NCBI RefSeq assembly: GCF_030652775.1
Contig: NZ_JAUSPS010000052.1
Span: 62,001-126,000 of the forward strand
Length of the DNA stretch: 64,000 nucleotides
Reading direction: 5' to 3'
Source: Acetobacterium sp.
Lineage (GTDB): Bacteria; Bacillota; Clostridia; Eubacteriales; Eubacteriaceae
Positions 6,682 to 16,617 of the stretch are shown piece after piece; position 1 is the first letter of the stretch; each line of letters begins with the position of its first letter. A program made the translations under genes and the position numbers. The notes beneath the pieces are model-generated. The model did no database searches. It was not told the origin of the DNA and saw only the letters and a list, made by a program, of their open reading frames with translations.

Positions 6682-9546
6682 ATGATGCAGCAGACAGATG
6701 TTGAAGCGCTGGGAATGGTGCTAGAAAAACCCATCGAAAACTTATCCGTTGCTGATGTTTACAGCGAGCTAAAAACAAGTGAAAAAGGTCTGGCGTCTGA
6801 GGAAGCGGCCGTGCGGTTAGCGCATTTTGGTGAGAACAGTATTCAAAAAAAGAAGGGTAAACCGCTGATCTGGAAATTTCTGGCCAATTTTACCCATCTG
6901 ATGGCCATTCTCTTATGGATTGGTGGCGTGGTTGCCCTGATTGCCCAGCTGCCCCAGCTGGCCATTGCCATTTGGCTGGTCAATGTCATTAATGGATTAT
7001 TCAGTTTCTGGCAGGAGTTCCAGGCCGAAAAAGCGATTGAAGCCCTGGGACAACTGCTGCCTACCTATGCCCGGGTCGTCCGGGATGGCAAAGAGATCAA
7101 AATTTTGGCTGAAGAGCTGGTTCCCGGAGATCTGATTATTTTAGCCGAGGGCGACCGGATTTCGGCCGACAGCCGTTTGGTTGAGGACAATGATTTCCGA
7201 GCCGATCAGTCCATCCTAACCGGGGAATCCCATCCGGCTCACAAAACAAAAGATGTTGGTCAGCGTACTGACCTGGGACGTTCGGAACAGCCCAACCTCA
7301 TTTTCGCCGGAACCAATGCGGCTTCGGGAGCCTGTAAGGCGGTGGCATTTGCCACCGGCATGAATACTGAGTTCGGGAAAATTGCCGATCTGACTCAGAA
7401 TATGGTGGAAGCACCAAGTCCGCTACAGATAGAAATGGGACGGATTACCCGGCTGGTTTCAGCGATGGCGATCAGCATGGGGGTACTCTTTTTTATTCTA
7501 GCGGTATTGCTTGCCGGGGTCAATATTACCGAAAGTTTTATTTTTGCCATGGGGATGATTGTGGCCTTTATTCCTGAGGGTTTATTACCGACAGTGACCT
7601 TATCCCTGGCCATGGGGGTTAAGCGGATGGCTAAACGAAACGCCTTAATCAAACGTTTGTCGGCAGTTGAAACGCTGGGCTGCACCACGGTTATTTGCAC
7701 CGATAAAACCGGAACCCTGACCCAGAATGAAATGACCGTCAGCGACTGCTGGATGGTCGATCAGCAGATCAAGGTAACCGGGGTTGGCTATGCCCCAGAA
7801 GGGGAAATGACATCGGATGAGACAGCTATTTTGCTGGCAGAAAACAGCGATATGAAAAAATTGTTGCTGGCCGCCAGCCTATGCAATAATTCCCGGCTAT
7901 TGCCACCCTCCTCGGAACTAAACCACTGGAATATTCTCGGGGATCCCACTGAGGCCGCCCTGGTGGTGGCTGCCCGGAAGGGGAAAATTGATCTGGACGA
8001 GGAACTTTCTCACAGCCCCCGCCTGCGGGAGCTGCCCTTTGAGTCGCATCGTAAGCGGATGAGTACCATTCATCAGGTGTCCAACCAAATATCAGATCTG
8101 GAAAAGCTGGCCTATATCAAGGGGGCGCCCAAAGAGGTTTTGGATTTATGCACCCACTATCTCAAAGACGGTGAAGACGTGGCAATGGATGAGGATACCC
8201 GCAAGAAGGTGATGGCGGCCAATGATGACTATGCCCGCAAAGGACTCCGGGTATTGGCGGTAGCGATGCGGATTCTCACCAAAGACATGGGTTTGCCTGA
8301 GCGTCTCAGTGACTATACGCCAGATCATATTGAAAACAACCTGACCTTTTTGGGGCTCACGGTTATGGCTGACCCACCCCGGGAAGAAGTGGCCGTAGCG
8401 GTTAAAAAATGCCATCAGGCCGGAATAAAAATTATTATGATCACTGGGGACTATGGTTTAACGGCCGAAAGTATTGCCCGGCGGATCGGCATTATCCATG
8501 GTCCGCAGCCCCGGATTGTCACCGGCGTTGAGCTGGACGCAATCAATGACGAGAGTCTTAAGAAAGCGCTGTCCGAGGAAATTATTTTTGCCAGGGTGGC
8601 GCCGGAACAAAAACTGCGGGTGGTTACCGCCCTTCAGGAAATGGGCAATGTGGTAGCGGTCACTGGTGATGGCGTCAATGATTCACCGGCCCTTAAAAAG
8701 GCTGACATCGGTATCGCCATGGGGATTTCCGGTACCGATGTGGCCAAGGAAGCCGCTGATATGATTCTTACCGACGACAATTTCGCCTCGATTGTCAATG
8801 CGGTGGAAGAAGGTCGGGGCGTATACAACAATATCCGTAAGTTTGCCACCTATATTTTAAACAGCAATGTCCCCGAGGCGGTGCCGTTTATTGTGTTCTT
8901 GTTCGCCAAAGGCCAGATCCCGTTGCCGTTGACGGTAATGCAGATTCTGGCGGTGGATCTGGGTACCGATATGATCCCGGCGATTGCCTTGGGGGTTGAA
9001 CTGCCGGAAGAAGGGGTGATGCAGCGTCCGCCGAGGTCGCAGCAAGAACATTTACTCAATCGGCCGTTACTCATTCGCGCATTTCTGTTCTACGGGATCA
9101 TGGAATCGGCCATTGCGATGTCAGCCTTTTTCTTCCTTTACTGGCAGAACGGCTGGCCGGGGATACCGATGGCAGACTCGGGCGTGATTTATCGGATGGC
9201 TACGACTATGACATTGGGGGCGATTGTCGTTACCCAAATCGGGATTGTTTTCAATTGTCGAACCGAACGAGCCTCGGTGTTTAAGGTGGGGCTGTTCAGC
9301 AACCATATGATCTTAATCGGGATCATCTGCGAGCTAACGGTCTTCAGTATTCTGATCTACACCCCGTTTTTGCACGAGATCTTTAATACCGCCCCAATCG
9401 GCTTGATTGAATGGGCCTATCTCTTTATGTGGGTGCCAGTGGTGATTTTTATTGATGAACTGCGGAAGGCCTTCCTGCGAAATTGGGATAAACGACGCTT
9501 GGATAAAAAACATAATAAAACAGAGATTGAGAAAGGGGATAGCTAA
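6682..9546 (+). CDS. P-type cation ATPase of the Na+/K+-ATPase (P-IIC-like) type
   Basis: A 954-residue P2-type ATPase. The phosphorylation site is D341 in DKTGTLT, the A-domain loop is LTGES, and the hinge is TGDGVNDSPALKKADIG. Membrane segments match the Na+/K+-ATPase pattern: PEGLLPTVTLSLAMG in M4, SNVPEAVPF in M5 and AVDLGTDMIPAIALG in M6, keeping both M6 aspartates. It therefore probably exchanges Na+, K+ or H+ rather than transporting a heavy metal. The TTG at 6679 is not needed; AGAGGG sits at the right distance from ATG 6682. It abuts two RCK/TrkA genes. No beta subunit is visible. Confidence 0.9.
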   Translation: MMQQTDVEALGMVLEKPIENLSVADVYSELKTSEKGLASEEAAVRLAHFGENSIQKKKGKPLIWKFLANFTHLMAILLWIGGVVALIAQLPQLAIAIWLVNVINGLFSFWQEFQAEKAIEALGQLLPTYARVVRDGKEIKILAEELVPGDLIILAEGDRISADSRLVEDNDFRADQSILTGESHPAHKTKDVGQRTDLGRSEQPNLIFAGTNAASGACKAVAFATGMNTEFGKIADLTQNMVEAPSPLQIEMGRITRLVSAMAISMGVLFFILAVLLAGVNITESFIFAMGMIVAFIPEGLLPTVTLSLAMGVKRMAKRNALIKRLSAVETLGCTTVICTDKTGTLTQNEMTVSDCWMVDQQIKVTGVGYAPEGEMTSDETAILLAENSDMKKLLLAASLCNNSRLLPPSSELNHWNILGDPTEAALVVAARKGKIDLDEELSHSPRLRELPFESHRKRMSTIHQVSNQISDLEKLAYIKGAPKEVLDLCTHYLKDGEDVAMDEDTRKKVMAANDDYARKGLRVLAVAMRILTKDMGLPERLSDYTPDHIENNLTFLGLTVMADPPREEVAVAVKKCHQAGIKIIMITGDYGLTAESIARRIGIIHGPQPRIVTGVELDAINDESLKKALSEEIIFARVAPEQKLRVVTALQEMGNVVAVTGDGVNDSPALKKADIGIAMGISGTDVAKEAADMILTDDNFASIVNAVEEGRGVYNNIRKFATYILNSNVPEAVPFIVFLFAKGQIPLPLTVMQILAVDLGTDMIPAIALGVELPEEGVMQRPPRSQQEHLLNRPLLIRAFLFYGIMESAIAMSAFFFLYWQNGWPGIPMADSGVIYRMATTMTLGAIVVTQIGIVFNCRTERASVFKVGLFSNHMILIGIICELTVFSILIYTPFLHEIFNTAPIGLIEWAYLFMWVPVVIFIDELRKAFLRNWDKRRLDKKHNKTEIEKGDS

Positions 9547-10197
9547 ATGAAAACTATCATAGTAGGATGTGGGCGAATCGGATCGGGTTTAGCCCTTAAA
9601 CTGAATCAAAGCGACCACGACATCACCGTCATTGATCAGGACCCACTGACCTTTAAGCATTTGGGAGCCAGCTTTAAAGGGAAAACCATCGCCGGGGTGG
9701 GGTTTGACCGGGATGTCCTGATTTCTGCCGGAATTGAGCGGGCAGATTCTCTGGCTGCGGTTACCTCCAACGATGAGGCCAATGCTCTGACCGCTCGGAT
9801 TGCCAGTCAGATTTTCGGGGTTCCCCGGGTGGTGTCAGCCCTTCATGAACCCCGTAAAGCCGAAATTTATCGGCGGCTGGGACTCCAGGTCTTTGATCCG
9901 ATGTCCTGGGGCGTAAATCGGGTGGCCGATCTGCTGAGTTTTGCACCGGTTAATGTGGCCATGAGTATCGGCAATGGCGATGTGGATATTATGGAAATTG
10001 AGATACCGGCCTTGTTGGTAGGACGACGGGTGGGGGAACTGACGATTCCTGGCGAAGTCAGTGTGGTATCGATCAGCCGCGGGAACCGCTCGATTATACC
10101 GGCGCTTAATACCGTGTTTGAAAACCGCGATCTGGTCCATCTGGCAGTGGCTACGGCATCCGGCGAACGTCTTAAATCGCTGTTGGGATTAGGATAG
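9547..10197 (+). CDS. TrkA/RCK-domain NAD-binding regulatory protein
   Basis: A 216-residue protein with an RCK-N Rossmann domain (GCGRIG at residues 8-13, acidic residue D in VIDQD) and a C-terminal RCK-C domain after about residue 135. Such proteins gate K+ channels and Trk/Ktr transporters in response to NAD(H) or nucleotides. The ATG follows directly after the stop of the P-type ATPase, so they are translated together. No TrkH or KtrB is adjacent here, which makes the ATPase its likely partner, or else the TrkH encoded at 26.6-28.2 kb. Confidence 0.9.
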   Translation: MKTIIVGCGRIGSGLALKLNQSDHDITVIDQDPLTFKHLGASFKGKTIAGVGFDRDVLISAGIERADSLAAVTSNDEANALTARIASQIFGVPRVVSALHEPRKAEIYRRLGLQVFDPMSWGVNRVADLLSFAPVNVAMSIGNGDVDIMEIEIPALLVGRRVGELTIPGEVSVVSISRGNRSIIPALNTVFENRDLVHLAVATASGERLKSLLGLG

Positions 10198-10214
10198 AAA
10201 GGGGAGATCAGATC

Positions 10215-10883
10215 ATGAAAGTAATAATCGTAGGCGGCGGTAAGGTGGGATGCTATCTGACTTCGCTGCTGCAAAGTGGCGGCCATCAGGTCAAGCTCAT
10301 TGAAATCCGAACGCATCAATTGGAACGGCTGGCATGTGATCTGCCCAAAGAGGTGCTGGTATGGGGGAGTGGTACCGATCCCAGTGTTCTGGAAGCAGCC
10401 GGGATCCGTTCGGCCGATGTCCTGGCAGTGGTGACCGGAGCCGATGAAATTAATCTGGTGGCTGCCACCATTGCCCGCCTGGAATATCAGGTACCGCGGA
10501 TTCTGGCGCGGATTAAAAATCCCAAGAACGCCTGGTTGTTTACCCCGGAAATGGGGGTGGATGTAGCATTGAACCAAGCCGAATTGATGGCGACGCTGGT
10601 TGCTGAAGAAATGTCAGTGGGGGATATGATGACCCTGCTTAAGCTGAATCAGGGCCAGTTTTCACTGGTGGAAGAAAAGGTGCATCCGGAATCGCTGGCA
10701 GTGGGTAAGATGGTCAGAGAGCTGGAGCTGCCGACGGAATGTGTTTTAGTGGCAATTATCAGAAACGGCCAGCTGAGTATTCCCCATGGTGATACCCGGT
10801 TATTACCGGCCGATGAGGTACTGGCGATAATTCATGCCGCTGATCTCCAGGATCTGGCCAAGATATTGGGGCCAGTCCGCTGA
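10215..10883 (+). CDS. Second TrkA/RCK-domain protein
   Basis: A 222-residue paralogue of the preceding gene with GGGKVG at its N-terminus, a variable region, and an RCK-C domain (LPTECVLVAIIRNG, IPHGDTRLLPADEVLAI). SD AAAGGGGAG is present. Two separate RCK proteins in tandem may form a hetero-oligomeric ring, as in two-gene Trk systems. It is the last gene of the ATPase operon. Confidence 0.9.
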   Translation: MKVIIVGGGKVGCYLTSLLQSGGHQVKLIEIRTHQLERLACDLPKEVLVWGSGTDPSVLEAAGIRSADVLAVVTGADEINLVAATIARLEYQVPRILARIKNPKNAWLFTPEMGVDVALNQAELMATLVAEEMSVGDMMTLLKLNQGQFSLVEEKVHPESLAVGKMVRELELPTECVLVAIIRNGQLSIPHGDTRLLPADEVLAIIHAADLQDLAKILGPVR

Positions 10884-11014
10884 GTTAGTCAATCGCTTCT
10901 GGACAGGCCTGTCAGGTTTAATTTGGAGAATTTTTTACGGTTGTCCGTTTTCGTTCATCCTGGCAGATTGATCAGAAAATGATGTTTTATTCCCGTAATT
11001 AGGGGTAAAAACAT

Positions 11015-11074
11015 ATGAAAACTCGTTATTTAATTTTAAACTTAATTTTAATACTTACGGAGAGGGAAACATGA
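11015..11074 (+). CDS. Possible 19-codon leader peptide before the REC-HD-GYP gene
   Basis: ATG 11015 is preceded by AGGGG (11001-11005). The frame encodes a short hydrophobic peptide (YLILNLILIL core) and its TGA overlaps the ATG of the next gene (ATGA at 11071-11074). This geometry suggests translational coupling or a microprotein. It could also be chance in AT-rich DNA. Confidence 0.3.
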   Translation: MKTRYLILNLILILTERET

Positions 11075-12192
11075 AAAAGTATGAAATCTCAATTGTCGAC
11101 GATGAACCCATCAATTTGATGATCTTAAAAAAATTACTGAGTCCCTCTTTTCTTATTCGTGCCTATAAATCCGGAGCGGAACTGCTGCAGGCGGTCGAAA
11201 AGGGAATCAAGCCGGATCTGATTCTAATGGATATTATGATGCCAGGAATGGATGGCTATGAAACCTTGTCGGAATTACGGAAAGACCCGGACAACCTGGG
11301 GATACCAGTTATTTATATTTCGGCACTGGATAGTCTTATTGATGAAGAAAAGGGGTTTCGGCTGGGGGCGGTTGATTATATTACTAAACCTTTTCGGCCG
11401 GGGATTGTGTTGGCCAGAGTTAATGCCCAGCTGGAACTCAAACAAGCCAGAGATCGGCTTAAAAACCAGAACGCATGGCTGGAAGCTGAGGTCAAACGAC
11501 GGATGGTGGAGAATCAGCTGATTCAGGATACAACCTTGAATGTTTTTGCCGAATTGGTTGAAACCCGGGATAATGATACCGCTAATCATGTGTTGCGAAC
11601 CCAGAACTATGTGCGGATTATCGCAAAGCGACTGCAAAAAAAAGAGAAGTTTAAAAACCGGTTGGGTGATGATACCATTGAACGGATTGTAAAAGCGGCG
11701 CCGCTTCATGATATTGGGAAAATCGGGATTCCCGATGCCATCTTATTAAAACCGGGAAAGCTTGACTTTGCAGAATATGAGGTGATGAAAACGCACTGTA
11801 AAATCGGCGGAAATGCCATTCGTCTGGCCATTAATAAAACCTTATCCGTCAATAAAACGGATAATGAAAAGGGCGAAATCACAGCGCTGTACTTTTTAGA
11901 AGAGGCCGAGAAAATCATGAATTATCATCATGAGCGATGGGATGGGAAAGGGTATCCAGAAGAACTGTACGGCGATGAAATCCCCATATCGGCCAGGATC
12001 ATGGCGTTGGCCGATGTTTTTGATGCGCTCACCACGGTGCGACCTTACAAAAAAGCCTGGGGTATGGATGCGGTGGTGGATTATATTTTAGAACAGAAAG
12101 GCTTGCAGTTTGATCCGGATGTGGTTGAAGCCTTTGAAACAGAACTTGAGGCCTTCAGACGGGTTATGAATTATGATCAGACTGCGGACTAA
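11071..12192 (+). CDS. Response regulator with HD-GYP c-di-GMP phosphodiesterase output
   Basis: A 373-residue protein: an N-terminal receiver (acidic pair in VDDEP, phospho-acceptor Asp in LILMDIMMPGMDG, Lys in TKPF), a short coiled coil, and a C-terminal HD-GYP domain. The catalytic motifs are HDIGKIGIPD and HHERWDGKGYP. It should degrade c-di-GMP to pGpG or GMP when phosphorylated. A spacer of about 25 residues lies between its HD and GYP parts (NKTLSVNKTDNEKGEI), as often seen in RpfG-like proteins. The next gene is a hybrid kinase, its probable partner. Confidence 0.93.
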   Translation: MKKYEISIVDDEPINLMILKKLLSPSFLIRAYKSGAELLQAVEKGIKPDLILMDIMMPGMDGYETLSELRKDPDNLGIPVIYISALDSLIDEEKGFRLGAVDYITKPFRPGIVLARVNAQLELKQARDRLKNQNAWLEAEVKRRMVENQLIQDTTLNVFAELVETRDNDTANHVLRTQNYVRIIAKRLQKKEKFKNRLGDDTIERIVKAAPLHDIGKIGIPDAILLKPGKLDFAEYEVMKTHCKIGGNAIRLAINKTLSVNKTDNEKGEITALYFLEEAEKIMNYHHERWDGKGYPEELYGDEIPISARIMALADVFDALTTVRPYKKAWGMDAVVDYILEQKGLQFDPDVVEAFETELEAFRRVMNYDQTAD

Positions 12193-12228
12193 TAATAAAA
12201 ACAAGAAAGAGAAGAGGTGGGGAGTCAA

Positions 12229-15200
12229 ATGACTGATCAGGACAATTCCGGGTTGGTAAAGCAGAATAAGTTATTGGCGGCTTATTTTGAAATGGTGCCG
12301 GATCTGCTATTTTTAACGGACGCGCAGGGAATAATTCTGGAATACCTGGCCAAAAAAACATCGGATCTTTACATTCCGCCGGAAGTTTTTATATATAAAA
12401 AAATCAACAGCGTATTGCCCCCGGATATCAACAACGCTTTTACAGAGGCCATGGCAATGGCCAGAACGACGGGTCAAATGCAAACCTTTGAGTATGATTT
12501 ACCTTATGCCGATGGAAATCATCATTTTGAATGCCGGATGAGTTGGCTGGTCGAAAGCGAAAATTTCGTTGAGGTAATCCGGGACATTTCTGAACGCTAT
12601 CAGATGGAACAGGATCTCAAAAATGCCCGAAGAATGTTGGAAGAACGTTTTGAAGAACGTGAAATTGAGCAAAAATATATTGTCGATCAACTGTATCTTC
12701 ATACTGAACTGATTCGCGAAATCAGCCAGCTGGAGTCTGGGATCAATGGCGATATTCACTGGTTTTCTAAGGAAATAACAAAGCTCCTGGGGAATCGGCT
12801 GGGAATCGATCGGGTCTCAATCTGGCAATATAATGATGAGCAGACGATGATGGAATGTCTGGATCTTTATGTAAAAAAAGAGAAAACTCACACCCAAAAA
12901 ATAACCATGAACAGAGTCGATCAGCCGCTGACCTTTGAGTACCTGATAAAAAACAGATATATGATCATTGACGAAAAGTCGGTTGAACCACAGGAAATAG
13001 ACTATTGGCAGGCATATATGAAACCGTTGGGTGGAACGACTCTGTTGGTTTGCAGTGTCTTATGCAATGGCAAGGCGATTGGTTCGATTGGTTTTATGTA
13101 TGTTAATAAAAACCATGAATGGGGAAGCGACGAAATCACTTTTGGTTGTCATATCGCAGATCAAATTGGAACGGCTTTTTTAAATCGGGAACGAATGGTG
13201 ATAACCCAGGCATTACGACAAAATGAAGCGTTCTTAAACCGGGCTCAGGAGGTTTCTAAAACGGGACACTGGCATTTTAATATTAAAGAAAATAGCCTGA
13301 CCTGGTCTAATGAAACCTATCATATTTTTGGTGAAGAAATAGGAACACCGCAAACATTCGAGAGTTATATGAAATTTGTCTACCCGGATGATCGCGAAAA
13401 AATTATTGCGAATTGGATGGAAAAATCGGCGGAAGGTCGGTCGTTTACGGTTCTTCATCGTATTTTTGCAGGCAATGAGATACGCTGGGTGGAGGAACGA
13501 TCAGAATTCGAAAAAGATCATGAGGGTAATCCGATCGCCAGTTGGGGAACCGTTTCGGATGTAACTGAAAAGATTTACTACCTGGAAGAACTGGAGAGCT
13601 ATCAAAAGCATCTTGAGGAAATGGTTTTTTCCAGAACCACCGAATTGGAGATGGCAAAACTTGAAGCAGAAGCTGCCAGTCAGGCCAAAAGCTCCTTTTT
13701 ATCAAATATGAGTCATGAAATCCGGACTCCCATGAATGCCATTATCGGTCTTGCCCATCTGATCAAGCGGGATCCCCTGACCATGCGTCAGGAGGAACAG
13801 ATTGACAAGCTGACGGAGGCGGCTAATCATTTGATGCAGATCATTAATGATGTGCTGGATCTGTCAAAAATTGAAGCTGGGAAAATGTTGATGGATGCTC
13901 ATGATTTTGAGCCGACCCGGGAAATCGACAGGGTATGCAATATTTTGGGAGATGAAGTGGCCAAAAAGAATCTCAACTTACTTGTTGATGTGGATCATAT
14001 CCCTGTGGTCTTGCGGGGAGATGCGGTTCGTTTTGGCCAAATATTACTTAATTTAATGAGTAATGCGGTGAAGTTTACCGAAACAGGGAGCATCAAGATC
14101 GTTGCCCGGATCATAAAGCAGGATCAAAAACAGATCCGGCTGCGATTTGAAGTATGGGATACGGGGATTGGCATGTCAAAAAAACAGATGAAAAACCTGT
14201 TTCAGGATTTTGTTCAGGCTGACGAATCAATGACCCGTCTTTATGGCGGAACCGGTTTGGGGCTGGCCATCAGCTCTCGTCTGGCTAAATTTATGGGTGG
14301 CGAAATTGGCGTTGAAAGCGAGCCGGGGGAGGGAAGTCGGTTTTGGTTTGAGTTACCCTTTGAAATATCAAAAGCGCTTCCCAAAAATAGAATCAGCATT
14401 AAGTCTTCCGAGGAAGTACGGGTTTTAGTGATTGATGATATGCAAGAAGCCCGGGAACTGATGATCTGTATGCTTACTGACTTGGGAATTCAGTGTCAGG
14501 CGGTCAGTTCAGGAAATGAAGGATTGAAAGCTGTGTTGCAAGCCGATCAGCTAATGAATCCCTACCAAGTGGTATTTATGGATCTCAAAATGCCGGATAT
14601 GGATGGCATTGACACAGCGCTGATGCTTCAATCGCTGGAACTGAAAACCAGGCCAACGGTTTTTCTGATTACCGGATATGGCAATCAGATAACCTATGAA
14701 GAAACGCAGCGAGCAGGGATCAGCCGGATTCTGGTCAAACCGATGACACCATCAACCCTCAATGATGTATTAATGGAACTGCTGGAAAATGATAGGGAAT
14801 CAAAAATACCTTCTTCTCTGAAAGCACTGGAGGATCGGTTAAAGCAGTATGAACAGATAAGAATACTGATTGTTGAGGACAATCAGATTAATCAGGAAAT
14901 CGTCGGGCAACTTCTAGAGCCTTTTAATTTTAAGATAGAGCTGGCTGAAAATGGTCAGAAAGCCTTCAACAAAATCGCTCAGACCAAATTCGACTTGATC
15001 TTAATGGATGTCCAAATGCCGGTAATGGATGGGTTGGCGGCGACAACCATCATCAGAGGCTTGCCGGATTGGGAAACGATCCCCATTTTAGCGATGACCG
15101 CCAATGCCTTCGAAGAAGATCGGCGTAAATGCATTGAAGCCGGGATGAATGATCATCTGGTGAAGCCAGTGGAACCCGAGCTTTTATACAAATGCCTAAT

Positions 15201-15894
15201 CAAGTGGCTGCCGATTAAAAAAAATGACCCAGAAAACAAAGTGGCTCCTAAAAGTGATGCCCTAAAAGACCCGGTAAGTTATTCAACTGTGGTGCTGGAA
15301 GAACAGCGCTGGTTAAAAGCCCTGTGGCAGGTGGATGGCTTGAATGTGGAAACCGGACTGAGAATGCTGGGTGGCGATAGCTCTGTTTATTTGAGATTGA
15401 TCCGCCAGTTTGGCCAAAAGTGTGAAACAGAGGCGATTCATATTTTAGAGCAGGCCGCAGCAGAAAACTACCAGAGCATTATGCAAACGGTCCATTCAAT
15501 TAAGGGTGTAGCGGGAAATCTGGGGGCCATAAAAATACAGGAGCTGGCGGCTGAACTGGAACAGGCGGTCCGAATCAAATCGGGAAAAGAGCAATTTGAA
15601 AAAATGGCAAATAATTTTGTTGCAGAAATAAGACATTTTGCGGAGGCTTTACCGAAAGAAAGGATTTCTCCTGAGAATCCACAAAAAGACGAAGGGGACA
15701 GGGGTCAAGTTGAGACGATCTTGAACCTGCTGGCTGTTTTGCTTGAAAATAATGACACGGATGCCTACGATTTATTTGAGGAACACAAAAACCTGCTCAT
15801 ATTGATGCTGGGAGATGTGGGATTTGAGCTGGAAAGACAGATCCATGAATTTGATTACCGGGACGCACTGCAAACGCTGAGACTGATGATGTAA
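12229..15894 (+). CDS. Hybrid sensor histidine kinase (PAS-GAF-PAS-HisKA-HATPase-REC-REC-HPt)
   Basis: About 1221 residues with no membrane segment. In order: PAS (about 15-125), coiled coil, GAF (about 165-330), PAS (about 350-460), HisKA with SNMSHEIRTPMN, HATPase with DTGIGM and GGTGLGLAI, REC1 (VFMDLKMPDMDG), REC2 (LILMDVQMPVMDG), and a C-terminal HPt domain with HSIKGVAGNLGA. This is a complete cytosolic phosphorelay in one chain. A GTG at 12217 is possible, but GGTGGGGAG fits ATG 12229 better. The HPt could pass phosphate to the REC-HD-GYP protein encoded just upstream. Confidence 0.93.
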   Translation: MTDQDNSGLVKQNKLLAAYFEMVPDLLFLTDAQGIILEYLAKKTSDLYIPPEVFIYKKINSVLPPDINNAFTEAMAMARTTGQMQTFEYDLPYADGNHHFECRMSWLVESENFVEVIRDISERYQMEQDLKNARRMLEERFEEREIEQKYIVDQLYLHTELIREISQLESGINGDIHWFSKEITKLLGNRLGIDRVSIWQYNDEQTMMECLDLYVKKEKTHTQKITMNRVDQPLTFEYLIKNRYMIIDEKSVEPQEIDYWQAYMKPLGGTTLLVCSVLCNGKAIGSIGFMYVNKNHEWGSDEITFGCHIADQIGTAFLNRERMVITQALRQNEAFLNRAQEVSKTGHWHFNIKENSLTWSNETYHIFGEEIGTPQTFESYMKFVYPDDREKIIANWMEKSAEGRSFTVLHRIFAGNEIRWVEERSEFEKDHEGNPIASWGTVSDVTEKIYYLEELESYQKHLEEMVFSRTTELEMAKLEAEAASQAKSSFLSNMSHEIRTPMNAIIGLAHLIKRDPLTMRQEEQIDKLTEAANHLMQIINDVLDLSKIEAGKMLMDAHDFEPTREIDRVCNILGDEVAKKNLNLLVDVDHIPVVLRGDAVRFGQILLNLMSNAVKFTETGSIKIVARIIKQDQKQIRLRFEVWDTGIGMSKKQMKNLFQDFVQADESMTRLYGGTGLGLAISSRLAKFMGGEIGVESEPGEGSRFWFELPFEISKALPKNRISIKSSEEVRVLVIDDMQEARELMICMLTDLGIQCQAVSSGNEGLKAVLQADQLMNPYQVVFMDLKMPDMDGIDTALMLQSLELKTRPTVFLITGYGNQITYEETQRAGISRILVKPMTPSTLNDVLMELLENDRESKIPSSLKALEDRLKQYEQIRILIVEDNQINQEIVGQLLEPFNFKIELAENGQKAFNKIAQTKFDLILMDVQMPVMDGLAATTIIRGLPDWETIPILAMTANAFEEDRRKCIEAGMNDHLVKPVEPELLYKCLIKWLPIKKNDPENKVAPKSDALKDPVSYSTVVLEEQRWLKALWQVDGLNVETGLRMLGGDSSVYLRLIRQFGQKCETEAIHILEQAAAENYQSIMQTVHSIKGVAGNLGAIKIQELAAELEQAVRIKSGKEQFEKMANNFVAEIRHFAEALPKERISPENPQKDEGDRGQVETILNLLAVLLENNDTDAYDLFEEHKNLLILMLGDVGFELERQIHEFDYRDALQTLRLMM

Positions 15895-15949
15895 AACAAG
15901 GCGATCATAAGCAATCAAGTACCAATTGAGGTTTAAAATTAATGTGATA

Positions 15950-15997
15950 CCCTCGCAGAAAAAAACGATTTACTGCGAGGGATTTTTTATTTTTTTG
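15950..15997 (+). terminator. Rho-independent terminator after the hybrid kinase
   Basis: CCCTCGCAG (15950-15958) pairs with CTGCGAGGG (15973-15981), followed by a T-rich tract. Confidence 0.92.
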
Positions 15998-16088
15998 CGA
16001 CTAACCTAATAGATCATGGAGATGGCAATAAAAGGATTCTTTTGTTAGAATAAAAAAGAAGGGTAAAGAAACCTCAGAACCAGTTAAT

Positions 16089-16115
16089 GGGAACAATGAA
16101 ACTTTTGAAATCGTC
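16089..16115 (+). promoter_or_regulatory. Candidate ECF sigma-dependent promoter
   Basis: GGGAAC (16089-16094) and CGTC (16112-16115) are 17 bp apart, matching the AAC/CGTC layout of extracytoplasmic-function promoters. It lies directly upstream of an operon that encodes an ECF sigma factor, which suggests autoregulation. Confidence 0.5.
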
Positions 16116-16146
16116 AAAATGATTAATAATATAAGAGGAGAACGTG

Positions 16147-16578
16147 ATGGAGAATATGAAAAGAAATGAAGCCCCAAAAGCGAGTCAGTTAGTAATGGTG
16201 TTAATAACAGGAATCGCCATATTATTTTTGCTGACCGGCTGCGGCGAATCAACCCCCATTGAAGGGCTGGTTATTTCCAACGAACCTTATGAAAGTTCTG
16301 CAGAAATCGGGAATGCCGAGCAGCCAACTGAACTAAGCGTCAGCGATACGGTATATGGTAGTGTTAGTTTTATTGAATCGCCAAAGGGCATGAAATACCA
16401 GGCCAAATGGCTGCTGGATGGCAAGGAAATTAAAATCGACGAAAAAACCATGGAAACGGATAAAAGGGGAGAACTCGTATTTCCGCTGGAAGCGCAAAAA
16501 CTGGCAGCTGGTACGCTGAAGCTGCAGATCCTCTATAAAGATGAGGTATTGGCCGAAAAAGAAGTGCTGGTTAAATAA
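16147..16578 (+). CDS. Putative lipoprotein of the ECF sigma module
   Basis: A 143-residue protein with an N-terminal hydrophobic segment ending in the lipobox LLTGC (C32), so it should be lipid-anchored on the outer face of the membrane. The mature part is beta-rich (YGSVSFIESPKGMKYQAKW and later strands). I do not recognise a named family. GAGGAG (16135-16140) supports ATG 16147 over GTG 16144. It is followed 39 bases later by the sigma factor and may be its stress sensor or target. Confidence 0.7.
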   Translation: MENMKRNEAPKASQLVMVLITGIAILFLLTGCGESTPIEGLVISNEPYESSAEIGNAEQPTELSVSDTVYGSVSFIESPKGMKYQAKWLLDGKEIKIDEKTMETDKRGELVFPLEAQKLAAGTLKLQILYKDEVLAEKEVLVK

Positions 16579-16617
16579 GTTTGATTAAAAAATCGGGTGG
16601 GATATTGAGGTAGCAAA

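Noticed and set aside
10902-10913. Palindrome GACAGGCCTGTC after the second RCK gene
   Set aside because: It is a perfect 12-bp palindrome, but it has no T-run and no promoter near it, so no role can be supported.
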